Source of the DNA: Lentisphaerota bacterium
GTDB taxonomy: Bacteria > Verrucomicrobiota > Lentisphaeria > Victivallales > Victivallaceae
NCBI GenBank assembly: GCA_015061815.1
Contig: SUVW01000001.1
Coordinates: forward strand, 213,791 to 277,790
Direction: 5' to 3'
DNA: 64,000 bases
In this document: piece by piece, positions 1 through 7,812 of the stretch
Position numbering within the stretch: the stretch's first letter is position 1
Layout: every line of letters starts with the position of its first letter
The notes under the pieces: model-generated
What the model saw: the letters and a program-made list of their open reading frames with translations, nothing else
Databases searched by the model: none
What the model was told of the DNA's origin: nothing
Program-made: the position numbers and the translations under genes

Positions 1-1142
1 CCGGTGCTTACAGCGGCGGCACCTGGATCAACACCCGCCGTTCCTGTCTTTCCGATCTGCTCCGCTTCGGCTTCAACTGTTTCGGCACGGCCAACAACCA
101 TTGCATGGATTACTCATACAACGGACTGCTCTCGACCATCGACACTCTTGATGCCGCCGGTCTGGCTCATTGCGGTACCGGCAGAAGTTTCGATGAAGCG
201 GTCGCCCCGGCTCTTTTCGATATCAATGGAGTAAAAATCGCGGTATTCGCGGTCGATGCATCTTTCCAGAATCCCTCCCGGGCCGGGAAAGCGACCGGAA
301 AACTCAAAGCCCGGCCGGGAGTCAATTACCTGCGGCACGACACTGTTTACAAAGTTTCTCCGGAAGATATGGAGCATTTGCGCCGGATCGCCGCCGGAAC
401 CAGGATCAACTACACCCGGGATATGCTGATAAACACCGGCTATCTGACTCCGGACCCGGAAGGTTACTTCTTCATGGGCGAACAGAAGTACACCATCAGA
501 GATGATGTCCCGGCCACCAGCTGTCACCCCGGCGACAAAGAACGGCTGACTTCGGCGATAAAAGAGGCAAAAAAGAGCTGTGATTATGTTTTCATGGTAA
601 CTCACTGCCATACCAATGACGGTATCCGGGAAGAAAATCCGGCGGATTACATCGTTGAATTCTGCCGGGCATGTGTCGATGCCGGAGCTTCAGCGATTTT
701 CGGCGGCGGCTGTCACCGTCTGCGTCCGGTGGAAATCTACAAAGGAGCCCCGATTTTTTACTCTCTCGGCGATTTCATCTATCAGGGATTGGGAGTGGAA
801 CACCTGCCGGCAGACTTTATGGAAAAATACAATATCGACATCTATTCCACTGCACAGGAAGCTCTCTGGGCCCGTTCCCGGGGCGGAAAAGTCGGTCTGC
901 ACTGCAATAAACTCAACTACCAGACCGTTCTGCCGAAACTGGAATTTGAAAACGGCAAATTGACCGGCTTCGCGCTGATGCCGCTTTATCTCAATTTCCA
1001 CCGGAAAGATGAGATGAACGGTGTCCCGGAACTTGCCTGCGGCGGTGAAGCGCAGGAGATTCTCGACATCCTCAACGGCTTGAGTGAACCTTATGGAGTA
1101 AAACTTGCGCTGCATGATGATGGTTTGTTCCATCTGGCATGA
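1..1142 (+). CDS. CapA-family metallophosphatase-like protein, 5' partial
   Basis: The reading frame is already open at the window edge (first complete codon at base 3), so the gene is 5'-truncated; the first internal ATG at 105 is not its start. The visible part holds the CapA/PgsA hallmark ANNHCMDYSYNG, followed by a G-T-G stretch and DEA, then a second metal-site region THCHTND and the late GGGCHRLRPVEIYKGAPIFY segment with YSLGDFI. This is the calcineurin-like fold of the poly-gamma-glutamate CapA family (PF09587). In Bacillus CapA takes part in polyglutamate capsule synthesis, but most homologues are uncharacterised putative phosphoesterases. No capB or capC lies downstream. The family is clear, the substrate is not. 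Confidence 0.85.
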   Translation, partial: GAYSGGTWINTRRSCLSDLLRFGFNCFGTANNHCMDYSYNGLLSTIDTLDAAGLAHCGTGRSFDEAVAPALFDINGVKIAVFAVDASFQNPSRAGKATGKLKARPGVNYLRHDTVYKVSPEDMEHLRRIAAGTRINYTRDMLINTGYLTPDPEGYFFMGEQKYTIRDDVPATSCHPGDKERLTSAIKEAKKSCDYVFMVTHCHTNDGIREENPADYIVEFCRACVDAGASAIFGGGCHRLRPVEIYKGAPIFYSLGDFIYQGLGVEHLPADFMEKYNIDIYSTAQEALWARSRGGKVGLHCNKLNYQTVLPKLEFENGKLTGFALMPLYLNFHRKDEMNGVPELACGGEAQEILDILNGLSEPYGVKLALHDDGLFHLA

Positions 1143-1477
1143 CAACGGCTGCAGCCGGGATCATTGGCGGCTTTCCAAGCAGAGGAGAGCCGCATTTTTT
1201 ATCTGCCGGAACAAAAATATTTAAAAAATTTTCAATTACCGACTTTATTTTTATCAAAAGCGTATTATATTTATAACAGCAGCAATTTTTTGCTTTTATA
1301 ATAAGAGGCGATTCCAAAAGTCTTCAAAAGCTCTTGGGATTCACCGTCGCGGGCTTGTTGCGGAAGGTTTCCGGTGGTTATTTATTCAACAGCCGCCACC
1401 GTTCCGGTGTCGCTTTTCAGTGAAGCCGGAAGAGACTGCCGTGCCGGTCTTATCGACGATGATTTTTCAATTTTGTT

Positions 1478-1506
1478 TTGAATTATTTTTGCAGTCACCT
1501 CATAAA
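1478..1506 (+). promoter_or_regulatory. Candidate promoter for an RNA or the 5-FCL gene
   Basis: TTGAAT at 1478-1483, a 17-bp spacer and CATAAA at 1501-1506. The -10 is weak. The -35 and spacer belong to a 26-bp sequence that recurs almost unchanged at 13797-13823, so it may be a shared regulatory element instead. Confidence 0.35.
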
Positions 1507-1782
1507 TGAATGATTTGATCCCCCGGAGAGATCGTTCTGAAGAAAAAGCCGGTGTTGAAAACTGTTTCCCGGCGGCTTTATTCTGACGGCGTCAGTTCCG
1601 GGAAATCGGAAATCGGAAAAACTTCTCCACCGGCAGATATTTTGCCGGCGGCAGCAAATAAGATGCTGATACAGCAACGCGGGATTGTTGATCCTGAAAA
1701 CGCTGCAAATCATCGTGCCGGGTCACTGCGATGGCAAGGCGGCAGAAAGCAGCAGATGGAAGTTGTATCGGGGCATCACTTC

Positions 1783-1804
1783 GGGGAGCTCTCCCCGGTT
1801 TTTC
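1783..1804 (+). terminator. Candidate intrinsic terminator upstream of 5-FCL
   Basis: GGGGAGCTCTCCCC is a perfect inverted repeat followed by GGTTTTT. It ends 37 bp before the 5-FCL start codon, which fits the end of a separate small transcript or an attenuator. Confidence 0.45.
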
Positions 1805-1840
1805 CGGTATGCCGTTGAAAATCACCGGAGAAAATCGGAA

Positions 1841-2449
1841 ATGTCTGTTGAACTGGTGGAGATGGAAAAAAGCGTACTGCGGAAAGAATTTTCCGCCCGG
1901 CGCAAAAATATTACAGCGGAGGAACGCCGCAGATTCGATGCGGATATCTGCCGTAATATAAGAGAATTGCCCATCTTTAAATCTGCGGAAAATATTGCCG
2001 CATTCATCAGCTTCGGCGCAGAACCTGATCTCTCCGCACTGTTTCATGGCAAGCGGCTGTTTCTGCCGCGTTTCAAAGCGCGTTCCGGCGTTTACGAAAT
2101 GGTTGCCATTGAAAACCTCAAGCGGGATTTGCTGCCGGGTAAATACGGAATCCCCGAACCGTTGCCGTCCCTACCGGCGGCGGATACGGGTTTTCTTGCT
2201 TCCCAAATGTTGTTTCTGGTTCCGGCGGTCGCCTGTGACCGCAACGGATGCCGGCTGGGGCGCGGCGGCGGATTTTATGACCGTCTGCTCTCCGGAGTAA
2301 ATTTGCCGCCGGTAGCGGTGATATACTCCTGCCAATTATCAGAAACTCCATTGCCCGGCACGGAACACGATGCCCCGGTCAGGTGGATCGTGACTGAAAG
2401 GGAAGTTATTGATACAGCAGGGAATAACGAATCAGGAGAAAAAAAATGA
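1841..2449 (+). CDS. 5-formyltetrahydrofolate cyclo-ligase
   Basis: Catalyses ATP-dependent conversion of 5-formyl-THF to 5,10-methenyl-THF in cytosolic one-carbon metabolism. The 202-aa product shows family features: an N-terminal basic helix (LRKEFSARR), the PRF segment, the KYGIPEP motif near residue 105 and the ATP/Mg loop GRGGGFYDRLL. The start at 1841 is preceded by a GGAG-type site ten bases upstream and gives the usual family length; the frame is open to 1685, but that extension has no family similarity. The stop overlaps the start of rny by four bases (ATGA), so the two genes are probably translated together. Family assignment is firm. Confidence 0.9.
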   Translation: MSVELVEMEKSVLRKEFSARRKNITAEERRRFDADICRNIRELPIFKSAENIAAFISFGAEPDLSALFHGKRLFLPRFKARSGVYEMVAIENLKRDLLPGKYGIPEPLPSLPAADTGFLASQMLFLVPAVACDRNGCRLGRGGGFYDRLLSGVNLPPVAVIYSCQLSETPLPGTEHDAPVRWIVTEREVIDTAGNNESGEKK

Positions 2450-3993
2450 TGTTGGAAATTTCAATTTCCGCAGCCGCAACGTTTGTGGTGACGCTGGTGG
2501 TGGTGCTGGGTATTCAGCGCATCCGCCGGGATGCCGCCGGACGCAGCGCGGAAAAAATCCGTTCCGATGCGGAACGGGAGGCGGAGCATCTGCTCCGGGA
2601 CGCCAGAATTTCAGCCAAAGGTGAAACCATAAAAATGCGCGAGGAGTGCGAAGCGGAACTCAAAGAACGCCGCAAAGAGCAATCCAATGTGGAAAAACGC
2701 CTTGCTCAACGGGAAGAATTGCTCGACCGCCGCGCAGATTCGATGGATGCCAAACTGAAAAATATTGAAAAACAGGAGGCCGATATCGCCCAGCTGCGCG
2801 AAAGGATCTCCAACCGTGAACAGGAACTCAACCGGAGCATCTCCCGGCAGATCGATGAATTGGAACGCATCAGCGGTTACTCCCGGGAAGAGGCGCGGGA
2901 AGTACTGTTGGAAAAGTTGAAAAATGAGGTTCGCAATGAATCCGGTCTGGTTGTCCGCAATGTTCTGGAAGAGATCAAAGAACGCAGTGAAAAAGAGGCC
3001 CGCCGGATACTTACTTACGCCATGCAGCGGTATGCTTCAGATTGCACCTATGAACGCACTACCGCCACCATCCCGCTGCCCAGCGACGAGATGAAAGGAC
3101 GCATCATCGGCCGGGAAGGACGCAATATCCGTGCCATCGAAAGTGCCACCGGAGTCAGTATTCTGATCGATGACACCCCCGAAGCGGTGGTGATCAGCTG
3201 CTTTGACCCGGTACGCAAAGAGATCGCCAGAAGATTGATGGAAAAACTCATCAGCGATGGGCGCATCCATCCCACCCGCGTGGAGGAGTTGGTCAAAAAG
3301 ATAACCAAAGAGCAGGAAGAAGAACTCTATCAGGCCGGCGAAGCGGCGGTTCTGGAAACCGGAATTCCCGGAGTTTCGCCGCAGATCATGAAGATCCTCG
3401 GCCGCCTGAAATACCGTTACAGCTTCTCCCAGAATGTATTACAACACTCTCTGGAAACAGCCTATTTTATGGGCATCATCGCCGCCGAACTGGGACTGGA
3501 CGAGAAAAAAGCCAAACGTATCGGTCTTTTCCACGACCTCGGCAAAGCCATCGACCATGAAGTTGAGGGTCCCCACGCCCAGATCGGTGCCGACCTGCTG
3601 CGCAAATACAATGAGCCTAAAGATATCGTTCACGCCGTCGCCGCCCATCACGGAGAGGTCGAACCGGAATCGCTCTATGATATCCTCATCAATATTTGTG
3701 ATACTTTGAGTGCTTCCCGTCCCGGAGCGCGCAGTGAAACCACTGAATTGTATCTCAAACGTCTGGAGCAGCTGGAAAGCATCGCCCATGACTTCCCCGG
3801 TGTGGAAAGCTGTTTCGCATTGCAGGCCGGCAGAGAGATAAGAGTCGTTGTCGTCCCGGAAAAAGTCGGCGAAGGTGAAGCCCAGATGCTGGCCAAAGAT
3901 ATCTGTTCGCGCATCGAAAAAGAGATGACCTATCCCGGTCAGATCAAAGTTACCATCATCCGCGAGACCCGTTCCGTAGAGTACGCCAAATAA
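2446..3993 (+). CDS. rny: Ribonuclease Y
   Basis: Membrane-anchored endoribonuclease that starts mRNA decay. The 515-aa product has an N-terminal membrane segment (residues 4-22, rich in A, V and L), a long charged coiled coil to about residue 190, a KH domain from about 209 with the GRIIGREGRN loop, and an HD domain from about 329 with QHSLETA and FHDLGKAIDHE, which supply the metal-binding His-Asp pair. Domain order and length match the family closely. It overlaps the 5-FCL stop codon by four bases and is followed 18 bp later by alr, in what looks like one transcript running to miaA. Confidence 0.97.
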   Translation: MMLEISISAAATFVVTLVVVLGIQRIRRDAAGRSAEKIRSDAEREAEHLLRDARISAKGETIKMREECEAELKERRKEQSNVEKRLAQREELLDRRADSMDAKLKNIEKQEADIAQLRERISNREQELNRSISRQIDELERISGYSREEAREVLLEKLKNEVRNESGLVVRNVLEEIKERSEKEARRILTYAMQRYASDCTYERTTATIPLPSDEMKGRIIGREGRNIRAIESATGVSILIDDTPEAVVISCFDPVRKEIARRLMEKLISDGRIHPTRVEELVKKITKEQEEELYQAGEAAVLETGIPGVSPQIMKILGRLKYRYSFSQNVLQHSLETAYFMGIIAAELGLDEKKAKRIGLFHDLGKAIDHEVEGPHAQIGADLLRKYNEPKDIVHAVAAHHGEVEPESLYDILINICDTLSASRPGARSETTELYLKRLEQLESIAHDFPGVESCFALQAGREIRVVVVPEKVGEGEAQMLAKDICSRIEKEMTYPGQIKVTIIRETRSVEYAK

Positions 3994-4011
3994 ATATCTG
4001 CCGGTGAAAAA

Positions 4012-5112
4012 ATGACAAACAACAGAATTGTCTGCCGGATCGACCTCGCGCAGCTGTCGGAGAATTTCAATTTCCTCCGGCAGTGCGCGAAAAATTGCCG
4101 TTTGATGCCGGTTTTGAAATATGATGCTTACGGCATGGGAGCCCATGCCGTCGGTAATGCCTTGAAAGCGGCCGGAGCATTCCGCTTCGCGGCGGCAACT
4201 CTCGATGAAGCTCTGGAACTGAAAAAACTGGGACTGGACGTCCAGATACTCGGAGTTCTCCCCCCCTGGGAGATCGCAGAAGCGGTGGCAGCAGATATCA
4301 TCTGCCCGGTGGATAACATCCAGTTGGCCGGACAAATCTCTGCCGAAGCTCAACGGCAGCAGAAAAGTGTCCGTATCGCCGTAAAACTTGATACCGGCAT
4401 GGGGCGGTTGGGCATTCAGGAAAAGAATGCGCTGACCGTGATCCCGGAGATAATGAAAATGCCGGGGGTGCAGGCGGATTCACTCTTTTCCCACTTTTCA
4501 ACTGCGGCCCAGCCGGATATCTTTTTCGCCGGATTGCAGCTTGACCGCTTCATCCGCATAAAAGAGCAGCTGGATAAGGCCGGGATCGTGTTCCCGTTCT
4601 ATCATCATGCCGCCGGAGATGCCATTGCCAAACTGCCGCGCGCAACCGAAGCACCATTCAACCTTGCCCGTCCGGGGGGGATGATGTACGGCGATGATTT
4701 TACCGGGAAGTGCCGTCAAATAATCGAATTGGCCGCCCATGTGGGAGAGATCAGGGAACTGCCGGCCGGCGCATCGGTCGGATATTACCGGACATTCATT
4801 GCCGGAAAACCCTTGAAAGTTGCGGTTTTGACTGCCGGTTATGCTGATGGCATCCCTCTGGCATTGAGCAATCGCGGCCGGGTGATCATCCGGGGAAAAC
4901 TTTGTCCGATTGTCGGACGGATATCGATGGATTATACCATTGTGGATGTATCCGCAGTACCGGATGCCGCTGCCGGAGATGAAGCGATCCTGCTGGGCAA
5001 ACGGCAGGATGCCGAAATAACCGTTGCCGAATGGGGACAGATCAAAGGCACTCACGGACATGATATCTGGTGTGCCATCGGCCATCGGGTAAAACGGGAA
5101 TATATCGGATAA
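4012..5112 (+). CDS. alr: Alanine racemase
   Basis: PLP enzyme that makes D-alanine for peptidoglycan. In this 366-aa protein Lys36 in VLKYDAYGMGA is the PLP lysine, RPGGMMYG carries the family's conserved arginine region, Tyr258 in SVGYYRTF is the expected catalytic tyrosine of the C-terminal domain, and GYADGIP and GRISMDYT follow in the family order. The lysine context (KYDAYG instead of the common KADAYG) is a small deviation. The gene is in the same run as rny and an aldehyde dehydrogenase; the spacing of 3 bp to the latter suggests cotranscription. Confidence 0.95.
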   Translation: MTNNRIVCRIDLAQLSENFNFLRQCAKNCRLMPVLKYDAYGMGAHAVGNALKAAGAFRFAAATLDEALELKKLGLDVQILGVLPPWEIAEAVAADIICPVDNIQLAGQISAEAQRQQKSVRIAVKLDTGMGRLGIQEKNALTVIPEIMKMPGVQADSLFSHFSTAAQPDIFFAGLQLDRFIRIKEQLDKAGIVFPFYHHAAGDAIAKLPRATEAPFNLARPGGMMYGDDFTGKCRQIIELAAHVGEIRELPAGASVGYYRTFIAGKPLKVAVLTAGYADGIPLALSNRGRVIIRGKLCPIVGRISMDYTIVDVSAVPDAAAGDEAILLGKRQDAEITVAEWGQIKGTHGHDIWCAIGHRVKREYIG

Positions 5113-5115
5113 AGT

Positions 5116-6486
5116 ATGGACAAGGAAACTTTATGCAAATCCCTGTCATCGGGAAAAGCAGCGGCGAAACTTGCGGTTCCGCCGCTGAAATTGCGTTGTG
5201 CAAAATTACGGGACTTCCGCAAACGCCTGCTAGCTGCCAAAACCGAAATATACGCGGCACTGGTGGCCGATATCAACCGGGATCAACTGGAAACACTGCT
5301 GGCAGAGTTGAATCCGCTGGTTCAAATCATAAAATTTCTGGAAAAGAATCTTTCCTCATTGAGCCGTCCCCGACGGCTGCCCGGGTCACTGAATACCTTT
5401 CCGGCATCGACCGTAATGTACCGGGAACCATTCGGAAAAGTTCTGGTGATCTCCACCTGGAACTATCCGCTTTTGCTTTCACTGGAACCGGCTCTGGGGG
5501 CATTCGCCGCCGGGAATCAGGTGGTATTGAAACTCTCTCCGCGTTCACCGCACACCAATGAACTTATAGTCAAATTGCTGAAATCATGTTTCAGTTCCGA
5601 TGAAATCCTGACCGTATGTGATGAATTGACGCTGGATGAGGTGTTGGATTACCGTTATGATTACATTTTCCTTACCGGCAACAGTACAACCGGCAAAACC
5701 GTCATGGCCAAAGCGGCGGCCAATCTTACTCCATGCACAATGGAACTTGGCGGAAAAAATCCCTGTATCGTCGCCGAAGGAGCAAATTTGCGCCTTGCGG
5801 CCCGCCGGATCGCCTGGGGAAAATTTTTCAATGCCGGTCAATCCTGCGCCGCCCCGGATCATCTGCTGATACAAAAAAGCATAAAAGACAAATTCCTCAA
5901 TCTCCTTACGGAAGAGATCCGCAAAATGTACGGACAAAATGTTCCGGGCGGAACATTCACATCCATGCCGGATGCCAAAGCTTATCAGCGGATGATCGGT
6001 CTGATCTCTGAAGGACGGTTGATTTGCGGCGGCGGACGTTATCCGCAGCAATTAGCCATCGAACCGACCGTAATTGACCGGTTGCCGGAAAATTCTCCGC
6101 TGTTTCAAGGTGAAATTTTCGGTCCGGTGCTTCCGGTAAAAGAGTTCGCGACGGAAGAAGAATTGATTTCCACGCTCGCGCTCCTCCCCCGCCCGCTGGC
6201 GGCATACTGCTTTGGCGGTTCGGAAAAAATCAAACTGTTCCTCAAGGAGAGCTTCTCCTGCGGGGCATTGGTTTTCAACGATGTGCTGATCCACTTCTGC
6301 AATATGCACATCCCTTTCGGCGGAGTCGGTGACAGCGGATTCGGTGCTTATCACGGCGTGCGCACCTTTACGACCTTTACCCATGAAAAACCGGTAATGA
6401 CCCAGTCAAAGTGGTTCGATCTGCCGTTCCGTTACCCTCCGTATTCCCGTTTTTTGCGGCGGTTGATAGAATTTTTCACACGGTGA
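5116..6486 (+). CDS. Aldehyde dehydrogenase, ALDH3-like
   Basis: NAD(P)-dependent oxidation of an aldehyde to the acid. The 456-aa length and lack of the N-terminal extension fit the ALDH3 class. Catalytic residues are visible: Asn116 in STWNYP, Glu210 in MELGGKNP and Cys244 in NAGQSCAAPDH, with the C-terminal NDVLIHFCNMHIPFGGVG segment. The C terminus is basic and aromatic (RYPPYSRFLRRLIEFFTR), which in ALDH3 proteins is often a membrane-associating tail. The physiological aldehyde cannot be read from the context (alr before, miaA after). Confidence 0.92.
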   Translation: MDKETLCKSLSSGKAAAKLAVPPLKLRCAKLRDFRKRLLAAKTEIYAALVADINRDQLETLLAELNPLVQIIKFLEKNLSSLSRPRRLPGSLNTFPASTVMYREPFGKVLVISTWNYPLLLSLEPALGAFAAGNQVVLKLSPRSPHTNELIVKLLKSCFSSDEILTVCDELTLDEVLDYRYDYIFLTGNSTTGKTVMAKAAANLTPCTMELGGKNPCIVAEGANLRLAARRIAWGKFFNAGQSCAAPDHLLIQKSIKDKFLNLLTEEIRKMYGQNVPGGTFTSMPDAKAYQRMIGLISEGRLICGGGRYPQQLAIEPTVIDRLPENSPLFQGEIFGPVLPVKEFATEEELISTLALLPRPLAAYCFGGSEKIKLFLKESFSCGALVFNDVLIHFCNMHIPFGGVGDSGFGAYHGVRTFTTFTHEKPVMTQSKWFDLPFRYPPYSRFLRRLIEFFTR

Positions 6487-6499
6487 GGACAGCCGGAAC

Positions 6500-7408
6500 A
6501 TGGACGACCGGATTTTAGTTATCGCCGGAGCGACAGCTTCCGGGAAAAGTTCACTGGCTTTGAAGGCGGCAGAAACACTTGATGGAGAAATTGTTTCCGT
6601 CGATTCAATGCAGCTTTACCGCGACCTGCCGATCGGCACGGCCCAACCGTCACCGGCAGAAAAAAAAGCTGTCGCCCACCACCTTACCGGGATATATGAA
6701 TTATCTGAACGCTCGGAAGTTTTCCGTTACTGTTCCGAAGCTGATGCCGCGATCGCCGATATCCGCAAACGCGGCAAACGGCCCATCCTCTGCGGCGGAA
6801 CCGGACTTTATCTGAAAGCTCTGCTCTACGGTTTGGATGATCTGCCCGGAAATCGTGAATTGCGGGCGGAACTGGATGCCGAATATGACTCACCGGAAGG
6901 TGAAAAAGCTTTGCATGAACGGATCTCCATTCTCGACCCGGCGGCATTTGAAAAGTGGCACTCTTGCCGCAGACGGTTGATCCGCGCCCTGGAAGTTTTC
7001 CTTATCACCGGCAGATCGATCATCGAATTGCAGCAGGGACAGCGGCAGAAACTGCGTTACAACACAGTTTCTCTGGTCATCGAAAGAGATAGCGATATTA
7101 TGAAAAAACGTATCGCCGACCGGGCCGGAAAAATGCTTGATTCCGGATGGATAGAAGAAACCGCTCTGGCCGTCAGCAAAGGATTATTCACCTCCCCGAC
7201 TGCCCATCAGGCTCTCGGCTACCGGCAGATATATGAGTTTATCAATGGCCAATATGACCGGAAAACTCTGCTGGAAAAAATCTCTACCGCCACCTGGCAA
7301 TACGCCCGCCGCCAACGAACATGGTTCCGTCATCAGCATCCGGAAGCTCAAATCATTGAACCGGATATCGGGCGCATTTTACAGATATTCAAAAAAACTG
7401 CCGGATGA
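6500..7408 (+). CDS. miaA: tRNA dimethylallyltransferase
   Basis: Transfers a dimethylallyl group to A37 of tRNAs that read UNN codons. The P-loop GATASGKS (residues 10-17, Lys16) opens the protein, followed by the DSMQLYRDLPIGTAQPS substrate motif (the usual form is YRGLPIGTAK), GGTGLYLKALLYG and the C-terminal TWQYARRQRTWFR tRNA-binding segment. The length of 302 aa is typical. It is the last gene of the run that begins at 5-FCL. Confidence 0.96.
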   Translation: MDDRILVIAGATASGKSSLALKAAETLDGEIVSVDSMQLYRDLPIGTAQPSPAEKKAVAHHLTGIYELSERSEVFRYCSEADAAIADIRKRGKRPILCGGTGLYLKALLYGLDDLPGNRELRAELDAEYDSPEGEKALHERISILDPAAFEKWHSCRRRLIRALEVFLITGRSIIELQQGQRQKLRYNTVSLVIERDSDIMKKRIADRAGKMLDSGWIEETALAVSKGLFTSPTAHQALGYRQIYEFINGQYDRKTLLEKISTATWQYARRQRTWFRHQHPEAQIIEPDIGRILQIFKKTAG

Positions 7409-7466
7409 CCATCACCGCAAAATACCGAAAAGGAACAAAATTTTTTAAAAAATTAGACAGCACTAA

Positions 7467-7495
7467 TTGACATTTCTATTGACCGGTTATATATT
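7467..7495 (+). promoter_or_regulatory. Promoter of feoAB
   Basis: Perfect -35 TTGACA at 7467-7472, a 17-bp spacer and -10 TATATT at 7490-7495. The transcript would start near 7502, about 40 bases before the feoA start. No Fur box could be identified with confidence, though the AT-rich sequence across the -35 would suit one. Confidence 0.8.
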
Positions 7496-7542
7496 ATACC
7501 GCAGAAAAAGAATTTTATTCAATCAAGGAGTTGCCTTATAAA

Positions 7543-7812
7543 ATGAAAAACGGGGAAAAAAACACCGGTTGTTCTCTGGCAGAATTACCGATCGGCACCA
7601 AAGCTGTGATCACAGGATTTTCGCCTTATTCCCGCGAAAAGAAAAAGTTTGCCGATGCCGGATTTGTTCCCGGCAGTGAATTGCAGATCGAAGCTTACGC
7701 TCCTTTCGGCGGCCTGATCCGGGTAAAAGTCATGGAAACCAGTATGGCTCTGCACCGGGATGATGCGAAGTGCATTCTTTTGAAAAATCAGGAGGTAAAT
7801 GCTCATGCCTGA
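7543..7812 (+). CDS. feoA: Ferrous iron transport protein A
   Basis: Small SH3-like cytosolic partner of FeoB. The 89-aa product contains the FeoA pattern: leader CSLAELPIGTKAVITGF, a turn with basic residues, then AGFVPGSELQIEAYAPFGGLIRVKV and the final strand HRDDAKCILL. The ATG at 7543 is chosen; an in-frame TTG at 7531 directly abuts the AAGGAG at 7525-7530 and is too close to use it. It overlaps the start of feoB, as is usual for coupled feoAB. Confidence 0.93.
   Translation: MKNGEKNTGCSLAELPIGTKAVITGFSPYSREKKKFADAGFVPGSELQIEAYAPFGGLIRVKVMETSMALHRDDAKCILLKNQEVNAHA

Larger units (their letters stand above)
1143..1840. other. Long non-coding gap, possible structured RNA region
   Basis: About 700 bp with no convincing gene on either strand. 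The first part (1200-1310) is very AT-rich and carries TATAAT-like sequence. Bases 1303-1470 can fold: a GCGG/CTTGTTG segment near 1350-1364 pairs with CAACAGCCGC near 1388-1397, and CGGTGG pairs with CCACCG. Bases 1478-1506 look like a promoter, and 1783-1804 is a perfect palindrome followed by T residues. The open frame reaching upstream from the 5-FCL gene to 1685 has no recognisable protein content. In proteobacteria the 6S RNA gene sits just upstream of the 5-FCL gene, which makes an RNA plausible, but I cannot name one. Confidence 0.35.

Noticed and set aside
1685..1780. Possible SRP (4.5S) RNA: a hairpin from 1689 to 1778 has GGTCA opposite AAGCAGC, as in SRP helix 8
   Set aside because: The conserved CAGG and the GGAA-type apical loop are not present, so the resemblance is not sufficient.
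3439..4353. 304-aa minus-strand ORF spanning the end of rny and start of alr
   Set aside because: Opposite two certain genes and crosses the rny-alr junction with no domain.
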